This document shows positions 55,339-63,981 of a stretch of DNA of 64,000 bases, piece after piece; position 1 is the stretch's first letter; every line of letters starts with the position of its first letter. This DNA comes from JAFLCM01 sp964510955. GTDB taxonomy: Bacteria > Planctomycetota > Phycisphaerae > Phycisphaerales > UBA1924. The notes below the pieces were generated by a model. That model did no database searches and was not told the origin of the DNA. It saw nothing but the letters and a program-made list of their open reading frames with translations. The stretch lies in the NCBI GenBank assembly GCA_964510955.1, contig CAZEDW010000001.1, positions 1 to 64,000 on the forward strand. The letters are read 5' to 3'. The position numbers and the translations under genes are program-made.

Positions 55339-56661
55339 TCACAGCGGAGTCTCCCACAGGAGCGGACCCGGCGCCTGCCCCAGCAGCCTGAAGCGCAGCA
55401 TGGCCAGGGCCATCTTCGCAGCCCGATCGCGGACGGCGTCGCGCCCACCGCTGAAAGCGAACCGGCGTACGTGGGTGGGCGAGCCGCGGGAGGCGAGAGC
55501 AATGAAGACGGTGCCGACGGGCTTGGCATCGCTGCCGCCGCCGGGGCCGGCGACGCCGGTGATCGCGAGCGCGTGGGCGGCCGCGGCGCCGGCTGGGGCG
55601 GCGAGCGCTCCGTCGGCCATGGCGCGGGCGACGGGTTCGCTTACGGCGCCGTGCGCTTGCAGAAGGTGCTCGGGCACGCCGACTTCGGCGGTCTTGAAGT
55701 TGTTGGCGTAGGTGACCCAGCCGCCGAGGTAGGCGTCGGAAGAGCCGGGCACGCTGGTGAGCAGCGAGCCGACGAGACCGCCGGTGCAGGACTCGACAGT
55801 GTCGAGCTTTTCACCGCGGGCGCGGAGCAGGTCGAGCGTCACCGACATGATGGTGTCTTCGCCCGTGCCGAAGACAAAGGGGGCGCACGACGCGCGACAA
55901 CGAGCCTCGGTCTCCGCCACGGCGGCGGCGGCGCTCGCCTCCGGGCCCTCGTACCTGATGCGGACCGACACCACGCCTCCCGACGCCGTGGTGCCGACCA
56001 GCGGGTTGCGGTCACGGTTCATCAGGTTGCCGAGGCGCTGGGCCAGGTCGCCCTCGCCGGCGCCGAGGGTGTGCAGAATCCGGGTTGAGACGACCGTGGC
56101 GTGCGGTGGGTTCAATCGTGGGCGCACTTGCTCCAGCAGCATCGGCATCATCTCGTTGGGTGGGCCGGGGAGGCAGAAGATGTCGGCGCGAGGGTTTGGG
56201 CAGTGGGCAGTGGGCAGTGGGGCCGGCAGTTGGGCGTGCAGGCCGGGGGCGGTGCCGTGGGGGTTGGGGAGCATGGCCGCGGAGCGCGGGCGCATGGCCT
56301 GGGTTCGCTGCAGGTCTGTCAGGGCGCGGCCGCGCCGCTGGAACATCGCCGTGATTTCCGCCAGTGCCGCATCGTCGAGCACCAGCGGCTCACCCAGGAG
56401 CTCGGCGAGGGCGGTGCGGGTCAGGTCGTCGGCGGTGGGGCCCAGACCACCGGTGCAGATGAGTAGAGGTACCGTCGCCGCCAGGCGGCGCATGGCGGCC
56501 ACCTGGGCCGCCAGGTCGTCGGGGACCGTGACATGCTCGGCGACGCGGATGTTCCACTCGCCGAGCGTGGCGCTGATCCAGCGTGAGTTGGTGTCGAGGG
56601 TCTGGCCGAGGATGAGCTCGTCGCCGATGGAGATGATGGCGGCGCGGTCGTGGACGGTCAT
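55339..56661 (-). CDS. cinA: CinA-like protein (nicotinamide nucleotide repair), with an in-frame repeat
   Basis: 440 residues, two domains. The N-terminal CinA/MoaB-like domain (AIISIGDELILGQTLDTNSRWI, LICTGGLGPTADDLT) acts on ADP-ribose or related nucleotides in the family; the C-terminal PncC-type amidase domain (LDTVESCTGGLVGSLLTSV, ALAITGVAGPGGGS, GTVFIALAS) deamidates NMN. Family motif LPNPHGTAPGL is followed by about 12 odd residues, PAPLPTAHCPNP, before RADIFCLPGPPNEM; these are encoded by tandem CACTGCC units (56195-56224). ATG 56661 starts immediately at the conserved N terminus and is divergent from the pseudouridine synthase gene. Confidence 0.93.
   Translation of the reverse strand: MTVHDRAAIISIGDELILGQTLDTNSRWISATLGEWNIRVAEHVTVPDDLAAQVAAMRRLAATVPLLICTGGLGPTADDLTRTALAELLGEPLVLDDAALAEITAMFQRRGRALTDLQRTQAMRPRSAAMLPNPHGTAPGLHAQLPAPLPTAHCPNPRADIFCLPGPPNEMMPMLLEQVRPRLNPPHATVVSTRILHTLGAGEGDLAQRLGNLMNRDRNPLVGTTASGGVVSVRIRYEGPEASAAAAVAETEARCRASCAPFVFGTGEDTIMSVTLDLLRARGEKLDTVESCTGGLVGSLLTSVPGSSDAYLGGWVTYANNFKTAEVGVPEHLLQAHGAVSEPVARAMADGALAAPAGAAAAHALAITGVAGPGGGSDAKPVGTVFIALASRGSPTHVRRFAFSGGRDAVRDRAAKMALAMLRFRLLGQAPGPLLWETPL
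56195..56224. repeat. GGGCAGT tandem units inside cinA
   Basis: Three units of GGGCAGT in a row (TTTGGGCAGTGGGCAGTGGG and so on) on the + strand, read on the reverse strand as part of cinA near residues 146-156. It expands a loop between two conserved family motifs without breaking the frame. Confidence 0.75.
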
Positions 56662-56743
56662 GCGCCGACTGTAGCCGCGCCCGTGGTGCGGGGCGGGCGG
56701 GGGGAGAAGCAGGTCGCGTCCGGGCGGGGGTACACTCGGCGTG

Positions 56744-57460
56744 ATGCTCGACCGCGCCCGGCTGGGCCTGGAAATCCTCGCTGAATCGGAGCAAGACCTC
56801 GCGGTCATCAAGCCCGCGGGGATGGCGTCGGAGTTGACGCGCGACCCGCGGAACGAGTCGCTGCTGGCACGGTTCCGGCTCGCCGCCGCGCCGGGGGTGG
56901 CGCCGAAGCTGGTGCACCGGCTCGACCGCGTGACGCGGGGGATCATGATCGTTGCGTTGTCGCGCGAGGCCGCGGCGTTCCACGGCGAGCAGATCCGCGA
57001 GGGACGCTGGAAGAAGTACTATTTGGCCCGCATCCCCACGCCGGCGCCGGGCAGCCAAGCCGCGGAGCGGCTGATCGGCAAGCACAAGGCGTACATTGCG
57101 GAGGAGCCGGACCGGGCGCGGCTGGTCCGCTCGGGAGGGAAGCCGTCGTTCCTGGAGGTGCTGGCGGTGGGGGCGGCGCCGGGACGGCGGGGGGAGAGCC
57201 ACGTGCTCATCCAACTGCTCACCGGCAGACTGCACCAGATCCGCGTGATGCTCGCCGGGCTGGGGTTGCCGCTGGTGGGTGACGCGCTGTACGGCGGGGG
57301 GATGTCCGAGGGCGCACCGATGTACCTGGAGCACTGCGTGCTGCGCCATCCAGACCTCACGACGGGCAAAGAGCGTTTGCTCTTCAGGCGTGAGGATGCT
57401 GAGCGCGAAGAGCTTCACCCGGCGGTGCTGAGCGCACTGGACAACGTCGTGGGTGGGTAG
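56744..57460 (+). CDS. RluA-family pseudouridine synthase
   Basis: A 238-residue RNA pseudouridine synthase. The catalytic Asp lies in KLVHRLDRVTRGIMIVAL (HRLDxxTxG motif); VIKPAGM near the N terminus and LIQLLTGRLHQIRVMLAGLGLPLVGDALYGG near the C terminus are standard. No S4 domain is present, so it is a short RluA-type enzyme; the RNA target (23S rRNA or tRNA) cannot be told. ATG 56744 is chosen over the adjacent GTG 56741. Confidence 0.9.
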   Translation: MLDRARLGLEILAESEQDLAVIKPAGMASELTRDPRNESLLARFRLAAAPGVAPKLVHRLDRVTRGIMIVALSREAAAFHGEQIREGRWKKYYLARIPTPAPGSQAAERLIGKHKAYIAEEPDRARLVRSGGKPSFLEVLAVGAAPGRRGESHVLIQLLTGRLHQIRVMLAGLGLPLVGDALYGGGMSEGAPMYLEHCVLRHPDLTTGKERLLFRREDAEREELHPAVLSALDNVVGG

Positions 57461-57477
57461 AGCCTGCGCGGGTGTGC

Positions 57478-57876
57478 TCAGGCGGCCATTGAGAACCGGC
57501 CGCTCTGCAGCCTGCCCAGCAGGCGCTCCTTGTCGCCGACCTGCAGGAACCGTGAGAACACGCAGGCCATGCGGACCGGGCCGGGCTGATCGACATCGTC
57601 TTCCTCGAGCCAGACCACGTTGGCCAGGGCGTAGACCGGGCGGCGCTCGGCGATGCGGAGCTGGCTGGCGCCCGGCAACTGGATGCGCACGGCGACGGGC
57701 GTTCCGGGCGCGATTGGGCGGTCGATCTCAAACCGCATCCCGCCCTCGGAGATGTCGTAGGCGTGCCCTTCCCACTGGTACTTCTCGCTGTCCAGCGGTC
57801 GGACCGCGACCTGGGTGTACATCGAGGGAAGCACGTAACGGGTGTGTCTGCGGCGTTCGCGGCCTTGGACGTCCAT
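57478..57876 (-). CDS. PilZ-domain protein
   Basis: A 132-residue, single-domain protein. The c-di-GMP-binding signatures of PilZ are visible: RRRHTRY near residue 8-14 (RxxxR type) and DISEGGMRF near residue 42-50 (D/NxSxxG type). FSRFLQVGDKERLL near the C terminus is also typical of short PilZ proteins. Likely a soluble c-di-GMP effector controlling motility, surface growth or polysaccharide. It converges with the pseudouridine synthase gene. Confidence 0.85.
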   Translation of the reverse strand: MDVQGRERRRHTRYVLPSMYTQVAVRPLDSEKYQWEGHAYDISEGGMRFEIDRPIAPGTPVAVRIQLPGASQLRIAERRPVYALANVVWLEEDDVDQPGPVRMACVFSRFLQVGDKERLLGRLQSGRFSMAA

Positions 57877-58030
57877 GTCCGCTCCTGTTGAGGAGGCGTG
57901 CCCTCTCGAAGGAAACTCCGTGAGGGACCGGGAGTCGCAAACTCAGACCGCCGGCGTTTGATTCAACAACACCTATCGGTCCATACCAGCCTTGGCTTGA
58001 GACTACCGCGCCAGGGAGCTTCGCGCTCGA

Positions 58031-58468
58031 TCATTGAGGGGTGTTGAACAGCGTTGCGCGGAGCGCTTCGAGCTGGCTGCGGGTGCGCGGATCGGCGGCG
58101 CCGCCCGCCTCAGGGGCTGCGAGCCAGGCGTCTCTTGCCCGAACAAACGCCGACTCGGCGACCAGCAGGGCGATCGGTGCGGCTCCGATGGCGCCGGCCA
58201 TCTGTCGGATGATGCGCTGAGAGGCCCGCGGCAACCTGAGCGAGCGGGCCATGGCTCCGAAGGCTCGATCGCTCGCTGGGGGGATCAGCCAGCCGCGCCA
58301 GGCGAGGCGAGAGATGGTCGCAGCGGTCAAGAGCACAAGGACCCCCGCGAGGGCGCCGAGCCACACGACGGCTGAGATGCCGTCGTCGGCGGGGGCGGAA
58401 TCAGTGAAGAGCCGCGGAGCGGGCGGCGCGGCGCCGACGACCAGCGCTGCCACGTGGGCGTGGATCAT
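58031..58468 (-). CDS. Hypothetical membrane protein
   Basis: A 145-residue protein. One clear membrane helix at about residues 32-55 (VVWLGALAGVLVLLTAATISRL) and a second, weaker hydrophobic segment around 88-105. The start overlaps the stop of the HEAT-repeat gene by four bases, so the two are likely expressed together and may act together at the membrane. Family not recognised. Confidence 0.65.
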   Translation of the reverse strand: MIHAHVAALVVGAAPPAPRLFTDSAPADDGISAVVWLGALAGVLVLLTAATISRLAWRGWLIPPASDRAFGAMARSLRLPRASQRIIRQMAGAIGAAPIALLVAESAFVRARDAWLAAPEAGGAADPRTRSQLEALRATLFNTPQ

Positions 58469-60399
58469 GCGGCGGCCTCCATCGCCTGCGGCGCGTTTGC
58501 CGTGGAGGCCGGGGAGAGATCGTCTTGCAGCCAGCTCAGGCGGGCCGCGGCCTGGAGGCGCGCTGCGCAGCGGGCGGCGCGACGGCGCACGTCAGGGTCG
58601 GGGTCCTGGCCCGCGAGTTGGGCGACCTTGGAGGCCTCATCGACATCGGCGCAGACCTCGGCGACCCAGAGGCCCGAGAGTCGGTGGGCGGGGCGCGGGT
58701 CTTCGAGGAGTCGCGAGAGATGTCCCTTGCAAGAAGGGTCGGCGCAGCGCCACGCGGCGCGCAGCGCGTTGGCCCGCACTCTCGGGGTTGGGTCGTCGAA
58801 GAAGCCTGCGAGCCTGACGTCGGCACCGTGGGGGCCCTTGGCCAGGGCGCTCAGGGCGTCGGCGCGGACGCGTCCGTCGGAATGCCCGAGCGCGGCCCGC
58901 AGCGCTCGCCTGGCGCGTTCATCGGTGACGCGGCCGAGCAGGGTGGCAGCCTTGGCGGCGACACGTTGATCCCGGTCGTCCAGCAGTTGGATGAGGTCGC
59001 CCCGGAACGTTTCCTCGGCCCTCAGTCGCTGGATGATCCACAGCGCTGCGAGGCGTTGACGCGTGGGGCCGGGCGCGAGCGTGGCCCGGAGCTGTTCGGT
59101 GAATCGGATGGGGTCGGACCGCGTGGCGCGGGCGGCGCCGGCGCCGTGGTCCCACCGGCGGTCGGCGTCGGTGTAGACGGGGATGTCGAGCTCGCGGAGC
59201 ACGGTGTCGGCCAGGTCGCGCGTGCCGGCGTGCTGCGAGCGTGCGAGGTTGAGGAACGCGGGCGTGAGCGATTGGCGGCGCGACGGGCTCTGGGCCAGGC
59301 TGAGCACCATCGTGGCGGCGCCGGATACCTGGGGTGCGGGGTCGAGCGCGAAGTCGGTCAGCGTCTCGTCGATCAGCTTGGCCGGCGGCTCGTTTGAGAG
59401 CGCCAGCACCGCGTGCAGGCGGGTCAACGGGTCGGGATCGGCCAGGAACCCCGAGACGTGCAGCAGACGCCTGTCGGGTCGGGCCAGCGCGACCGCGAGC
59501 CGGATCGAGGCGCGCCGGAGCTCGGGCGGGTCGTGGGCCAGACGCATGTCGGAAGGGAGCAGTCGCTCGGGGTGCTTGAACCTCGGCAGCCAGCGCCTGC
59601 GCCCGCGGAGCCGGAGGATGTGCGCGGCTTCGAGCAGCCGGGTCTGGGCTTCCTCGCCGCCGAGCTCGAGCCACTCGATGGCGACGGGGGCGAGCGGGGC
59701 GATGGCGAGCCACGCGGGCGCCGAGCCGATGGCGTCGCGCGGGTTCAGGCGGCGCGCGGCCAAGCGCAGGGCCATGTGCCCGGCCTCGTCCTTCAGGTCA
59801 AACCAGGCGCGGAGCGCCGGGCCGGCGTGCGCGGCGGCGGCCACCGCCGCGTTGATCACGGACTGTGAACGGTGCTCCGGGTAGAGGCGGAGCGAGTCGG
59901 CGAGCGCGGCTTCGAGCGGTTTGCTCAGCGCGCGGCGGGAACGCGACAGCTCTCGGGTGCACGCCGCGGCGATCGCCTCCCTCGCGCAGTCGGCGACCGA
60001 GGCCGATTCATCGCGGGCGAGCTGAACGAGCACCGCGATGAGCGCCGCGGAGTCGGCATCGTCGGTCTGGGCGAGCGCCCGGGAGGCCGCCATCGCGGCC
60101 GCCTCGCGCGCATCTTTGGAGGCCGAGTTGCCCAGCTCACGGAGCAGGGCGGCGGTGTCATCGCCGGCCGCCACGAGCGACGCGGCGCGGAGCCGATCCG
60201 AGAGCCGTGCCCACCCGCACAAAGCCGCGAGCAACAACGGTCGCGGCGCGCGGCTGGTGGTGGCGGCGTCGATGAGTTCGGCGGCGACTTCCTCGGCATC
60301 AGCGCCGTCGGACCAGGGCATGGTCTCGATGAGCGCGGCTTCGCGTCGAGCACGCCCGAGCCGGCGCAGCAGACCGAGGCGCGCCGCCAAGTCAGGCAT
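58465..60399 (-). CDS. HEAT-repeat protein
   Basis: A 644-residue all-helical protein with no signal peptide. ATG 60399 (MPDLAARLGLLRRLGRARRE) is chosen; a longer frame from 60459 begins in low-complexity sequence. Repeats with the A-helix/B-helix pattern are clear, for example DPLTRLHAVLALSNE, DQRVAAKAATLLGRV, DGRVRADALSALAKG, TPRVRANALRAAW and DPDVRRRAARCAARL. Such solenoids serve as protein-protein scaffolds. Its partner is probably the small membrane protein encoded by the overlapping next gene. Confidence 0.82.
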   Translation of the reverse strand: MPDLAARLGLLRRLGRARREAALIETMPWSDGADAEEVAAELIDAATTSRAPRPLLLAALCGWARLSDRLRAASLVAAGDDTAALLRELGNSASKDAREAAAMAASRALAQTDDADSAALIAVLVQLARDESASVADCAREAIAAACTRELSRSRRALSKPLEAALADSLRLYPEHRSQSVINAAVAAAAHAGPALRAWFDLKDEAGHMALRLAARRLNPRDAIGSAPAWLAIAPLAPVAIEWLELGGEEAQTRLLEAAHILRLRGRRRWLPRFKHPERLLPSDMRLAHDPPELRRASIRLAVALARPDRRLLHVSGFLADPDPLTRLHAVLALSNEPPAKLIDETLTDFALDPAPQVSGAATMVLSLAQSPSRRQSLTPAFLNLARSQHAGTRDLADTVLRELDIPVYTDADRRWDHGAGAARATRSDPIRFTEQLRATLAPGPTRQRLAALWIIQRLRAEETFRGDLIQLLDDRDQRVAAKAATLLGRVTDERARRALRAALGHSDGRVRADALSALAKGPHGADVRLAGFFDDPTPRVRANALRAAWRCADPSCKGHLSRLLEDPRPAHRLSGLWVAEVCADVDEASKVAQLAGQDPDPDVRRRAARCAARLQAAARLSWLQDDLSPASTANAPQAMEAAA

Positions 60400-60727
60400 C
60401 GGCGGCCCCCGGATTCCTGCGGCGATCGAACGGGGCGGGCTCGGTGAGCATGCAGCCAACTGGATCGGCCCGATAACGTGGAGTTCATCAACGGGTTGCG
60501 GTGGTTCTGCGGTTGCCGGCCCGCCTTCGGTGATTACCGCAATCGGGCGGGCAAAGACCGGGAATAACCGTGACGGCGGCTAAAAAGCCGTGTTTGAACG
60601 CTGCAAAAATCCGACAAAACTCTTGTCACGCCGGAATCGAGCACTAGACTCTCGCCCCATCCTCGGAACCAGTTTCGAGGGCCCATCGTCGGAGCGAGAA
60701 AGAGCGTTTGTCAGGCTTTTGTTCGGA
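60400..60727. other. Divergent intergenic region with one promoter
   Basis: About 330 bases between the divergent HEAT-repeat gene and the next forward gene. It contains one plausible sigma-70 promoter on the + strand (60623-60650) and no gene I can support. The forward frame that crosses it in phase with the next gene is rejected as a start because it lies upstream of that promoter's expected start site. Confidence 0.55.
60623..60650 (+). promoter_or_regulatory. Sigma-70-like promoter
   Basis: TTGTCA (60623-60628) and TAGACT (60645-60650) with a 16-bp spacer. Transcription would begin near 60657, about 70 bases before the ATG at 60728. Confidence 0.45.
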
Positions 60728-61273
60728 ATGCCCATGAAATCCCCGATCAATCTCCAGGCGTACCGTCTCATTCTCTACAAGCGCGCCCTGCACCCCGAGC
60801 TGTTCAAGGTGAAGGGGCGGCGCGTGATCTCCTACAGCGGGTACGAGTTTGAAGGTTGGGTGATGCCGGGCTCGCACCTGCTGCGGTTTCAGTACGAGAA
60901 CCAGTGCGCGGTGGAGTTGATCACCGACATGGAAGAGGGCATCCCGGACCGTGGGATCCTGGCGGCGCTCCCCTGCGCCGGCGAGCGGGACCACGACCAG
61001 GCGTTTGGCGAAAAGATCCGCTACTGCGCCACGGTGCAGACCGAGCAGTTGCCCGAGAGCCTCTACCGCGCGACGTACCAGGAGCTGACCGACTTCGCCA
61101 AGGAGTCGCAGGCCATGCTCTACACCTGGCTTGACGAGGACAACGGCAAGTGCGCGTCGATCCTCGACGTCCAGCGCCTCCGCGGCGAAGTGCAGGCCCA
61201 GGCGTATCACCTGATCGCCAGCGGCGGGGTGGTGCTGCGGTCGCAGGCGATCTTTGAGTGCAAGGGCGGGTGA
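60728..61273 (+). CDS. Conserved hypothetical protein (DUF2617-like)
   Basis: A 181-residue soluble protein beginning MPMKSPINLQAYRLILYKRALHPELF (written in two parts: MPMKSPINLQAY and RLILYKRALHPELF). YEFEGWVMPGSHLLRF and the later QAQAYHLIASGGVVLRSQAIFE suggest a small alpha/beta domain; the look is reminiscent of DUF2617 proteins found in planctomycetes, but the assignment is from memory. ATG 60728 or 60734 is possible; the former is taken. It stands alone with its own promoter. Confidence 0.7.
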   Translation: MPMKSPINLQAYRLILYKRALHPELFKVKGRRVISYSGYEFEGWVMPGSHLLRFQYENQCAVELITDMEEGIPDRGILAALPCAGERDHDQAFGEKIRYCATVQTEQLPESLYRATYQELTDFAKESQAMLYTWLDEDNGKCASILDVQRLRGEVQAQAYHLIASGGVVLRSQAIFECKGG

Positions 61274-61340
61274 GCCGTCAGCGGCTCCGGCGCGGCACGC
61301 GTTGCGCGGTGGCTGCGCTCGCACGGGCCGACCGCCGCGC

Positions 61341-61823
61341 TCACTCTTCTTCGTCGGGCTTCATGTCGCCCAGGTTCCGGAACGCGGCCTGATATGCGAG
61401 CAGGAACTTCACGGCCTCCGAGGCGTGGCGTTCGCCGGCATCGGCGGCGTTCAGGGGCAGCTCGCTGCGGAACGTGAAGAGCTTGTCCTCGCTGCGGAAG
61501 TGCTGGAAGCGGCCGACGGGCTTGCCGGTCCAGCCCTGGGCGGCGACCTCTTCATCGATCAGCTCGTCGATGTCGTCGCCGGTCCAGCGGACTTCGGCCT
61601 CGATCGACTGGCTGAGGTAGCGGTTGGGGGAGACCCAGGAGACCCAGAGCCTGGCGTCTTCGAGCGCGATGCAGTACGACGCGTCGGGCTGGACGGGGTC
61701 CACGCATCGGGCGCGGGTGCCTTCCAGGGCAACCTCGGCGAAGGCGCCGGAGGCGCGGGCTTGGTCGGCGACGGTGGAGAGGAAGGCGGCGGTCATCGAC
61801 GGGGCAACGGCGGGCGTCGCCAT
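61341..61823 (-). CDS. Hypothetical protein (160 residues)
   Basis: Soluble protein without signal peptide. The N terminus is helical (TAAFLSTVADQARASGAF), the middle has strands (YCIALEDARLWVSWVSP, RYLSQSIEAEVRW), and the acidic C terminus ends KPDEEE. The pattern of one long helix, a sheet of aromatic-rich strands and a final helix is similar in shape to YbjN/type III chaperone-like folds, but no family is assigned. Confidence 0.65.
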   Translation of the reverse strand: MATPAVAPSMTAAFLSTVADQARASGAFAEVALEGTRARCVDPVQPDASYCIALEDARLWVSWVSPNRYLSQSIEAEVRWTGDDIDELIDEEVAAQGWTGKPVGRFQHFRSEDKLFTFRSELPLNAADAGERHASEAVKFLLAYQAAFRNLGDMKPDEEE

Positions 61824-61904
61824 GGGCGGGGTTCCGTGGGGGAGCAGACGGGCTGATGTCGCGCAGCGCTGCGCGACGGCCCATCATAGGGAACCTCGGC
61901 CCCA

Positions 61905-62342
61905 TCAGGCCGCCGATGAGTTGCGGGAACGCACGAGGGCGACCAGCAGCAGGGCGGCGGCGGCTCCGATGAACGACGTGGGGACGATGAACCAGTAGCG
62001 GAGGCTGATGACCAGGCCGATCCCTTCGAGCGCCAGCAGCCAGACGATGGCGACGCGCAGCAGCCCGGCGTCCGAGGGACGGAGGCGACGCACGGTGATC
62101 GCGGCCAAGGCGCCGATGGCGGTGCTCAGCGAAAACCACCAGCCGAATCCGTCGAACAGTTCCATCATGGTCCTGTTCAGGTCCGGCAGGCGGTACTGGG
62201 TCGCGAGGCGCATAAGCGACTTCAGTTCTTCCGGGCCGGGCTCGGGCTGGGGGGCGAGCTGGGCGATCGTGTGCGCGATCGCGGTGAGTAGCATGACGAC
62301 GCAGGCGGCGAGGAGGAACCGAGATCCGGGGAGGGGTCGCAT
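61905..62342 (-). CDS. Small polytopic membrane protein
   Basis: A 145-residue protein with four hydrophobic segments: LLAACVVMLLTAIAH (about 10-25), WWFSLSTAIGALAAITV (about 68-85), VAIVWLLALEGIGLVISL (about 97-115) and TSFIGAAAALLLVALV (about 121-138). The first periplasmic loop is Pro/Glu-rich. The layout resembles small LIC_13387-type membrane proteins; function unknown. Confidence 0.7.
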   Translation of the reverse strand: MRPLPGSRFLLAACVVMLLTAIAHTIAQLAPQPEPGPEELKSLMRLATQYRLPDLNRTMMELFDGFGWWFSLSTAIGALAAITVRRLRPSDAGLLRVAIVWLLALEGIGLVISLRYWFIVPTSFIGAAAALLLVALVRSRNSSAA

Positions 62343-62470
62343 GTGAGTTGGGTTGGTCGGAGGGGATGAAGGTGGTGTGCGAGAGGGACGATGGGGTGAC
62401 GAGATGGGATCGCTTGTCTTGGGCTCCTTGCCGACGGGGCCGGGATGGCCGGGGAGCGGGGGGGCGTGCG

Positions 62471-63376
62471 CTAGTCACGCCAGCGGAGGAACGAAAGGCG
62501 GACCGGGTGCAGCTCGGCCTTCATGAGGCCGTGCTTCACTGCGGGGTCGCTCTCCATGAGCTTGCGGGCTTCGTCTTCGGTGCGGACGTCGAGGATGACC
62601 ACGGCGGGGCCCTTCATGTCGCGGCAGGGGCCGGCGAAGATGACCGTGCCCTCTTGGGCCAGGCGCTTGATGTGCTCGGCGTGCTCCCCGAACTGCTTGC
62701 CTTCCTCGTCGGTCATCGTCTTGATGAGATCGGGGCGCTTGAGCTCGACGAAGGTGTAGAGGTAGCCGTTCTTGGGGTCGAGCGAGGGGTCGCCGGCGCT
62801 GGGCAGTTTGGCTGGGTCGAACCCGTCCTTCTTGAAGAAGTGTTCGCTGAGGGCCGTCAGGACATTCGGCCACGCCTTCTCGAAGTACTCGTAGGCCTTG
62901 TCCCACTGCTCGGTGGTGTGGGCCGCGTCGGGCCAGCCGTGGTGGGTCAGGACGACGCGGGTGCTTTTGGCGCCTGTGGGGAAGAACTCGAGCACAACGA
63001 TGGTCTTGTGCGGGCCGTTGCGGACATCGGGGAACAGCGGCGGGGCGTTCCAGGTGAAGCTGAGCATCCGCTTGTCGAGGTAGGACAGGACAGTACAGCC
63101 CTCGCTGCCGCGCTGGCCCGCGGGCGAGTCGGGCTTGAAGAGGATCTCGAACTTGCCGCCGGGACGGAGCTCGACGGTTGCCGGGGTTTCGAGGAACGCA
63201 CCGATGCCCTTGCCGGTGGTCCAGGCGCGCCAGACGTCTGCGATGGGGCCGGGGATGGAGCGATCGACGCGGATGGCGCGGTCGCCCTCGGGAGCAAAGA
63301 ACTGGTCGGCGGCGCGGCACGGAAGGGCCGCCAGGGCGATGATCAGCACGAAGAGCAAGGAAGCAAGGGTCTTCAT
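62471..63376 (-). CDS. Exported SRPBCC (AHSA1-like) plus YCII-domain fusion
   Basis: A 301-residue protein with signal peptide MKTLASLLFVLIIALAALPCRA and AGGTGA before ATG 63376. Residues about 30-190 form a START/SRPBCC domain (RSIPGPIADVWRAWTT, FEILFKPDSPAGQRG, LSFTWNAPPLFPD, VVLTHHGWPDA). Residues about 215-300 form a YCII-like dimeric alpha-beta barrel (FGEHAEHIKRLAQEG, FAGPCRDMKGPAVVILDV, DPAVKHGLMKAELHPV). Both domain types bind small hydrophobic ligands; the fusion and its export are unusual. It follows a second SRPBCC gene on the same strand. Confidence 0.82.
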   Translation of the reverse strand: MKTLASLLFVLIIALAALPCRAADQFFAPEGDRAIRVDRSIPGPIADVWRAWTTGKGIGAFLETPATVELRPGGKFEILFKPDSPAGQRGSEGCTVLSYLDKRMLSFTWNAPPLFPDVRNGPHKTIVVLEFFPTGAKSTRVVLTHHGWPDAAHTTEQWDKAYEYFEKAWPNVLTALSEHFFKKDGFDPAKLPSAGDPSLDPKNGYLYTFVELKRPDLIKTMTDEEGKQFGEHAEHIKRLAQEGTVIFAGPCRDMKGPAVVILDVRTEDEARKLMESDPAVKHGLMKAELHPVRLSFLRWRD

Positions 63377-63477
63377 GGGTTTCACCTGGGAGATCGTGGG
63401 CCCGCGGCGCGGGGCGGTCTTGAACGCCGTTGCGGCGGGGGTAGAGAGCGGGAGGGATTGCCGTATCGAGCGGCGGC

Positions 63478-63981
63478 TCAGGAACCGAGCGGGTGCTTCT
63501 CGGCGGACATGGTCTTGGGGATCATGAACGACATGGCGCCCATCATGAAGAACTTGAGCTTCTTTCCCAGCGGGATGGTGCCGGTCTCGCACACGCTCTT
63601 GAAGAGCGAGAGGATGCTGGGCCAGCCGCCGTCGATGGCCTTCATGGTCTTTTCGCCGTCGAACTTGGAGTGCACCACCGTGACGCGGGTCCCGCCGGGG
63701 ATCTCGGCGAGCGTCCAGGTGACGAGCGAGGGCTGCTCGTCGAGGTTGGTGAACTGGAACGTCTGGACGAGCTTGCGCGGGGCCTCGACCTCGAGAACGG
63801 TGCCCTTGGTGAAAACGTGCCGGGCGTTCTGGCTTCGGTAGCGGTAGGGGGAGCCCCGTTTCACCTCGCCGTCCATGACGCAATCGAACATGGGGCGGCA
63901 GACTTTGCCCGCCTTGGTGATCTCGTCCCACACTTTCTGGATGGGAGCGTTGATGTCGATGGAGTAGGCTTTTTCAAGCAT
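63478..63981 (-). CDS. SRPBCC/AHSA1-family protein
   Basis: A 167-residue cytoplasmic protein with the START-like pattern AYSIDINAPIQKVWDEIT, then YRYRSQNARHVFTKGTVLEVEAPRKL (in two parts: YRYRSQNARHVFTKG and TVLEVEAPRKLV), TWTLAEIPGGTRVTVVH and the C-terminal helix GGWPSILSLFKSVCE. It would bind a lipid or other hydrophobic ligand. Probably cotranscribed with the exported SRPBCC-YCII fusion 100 bases downstream; the upstream partner, if any, is outside the window. Confidence 0.85.
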   Translation of the reverse strand: MLEKAYSIDINAPIQKVWDEITKAGKVCRPMFDCVMDGEVKRGSPYRYRSQNARHVFTKGTVLEVEAPRKLVQTFQFTNLDEQPSLVTWTLAEIPGGTRVTVVHSKFDGEKTMKAIDGGWPSILSLFKSVCETGTIPLGKKLKFFMMGAMSFMIPKTMSAEKHPLGS

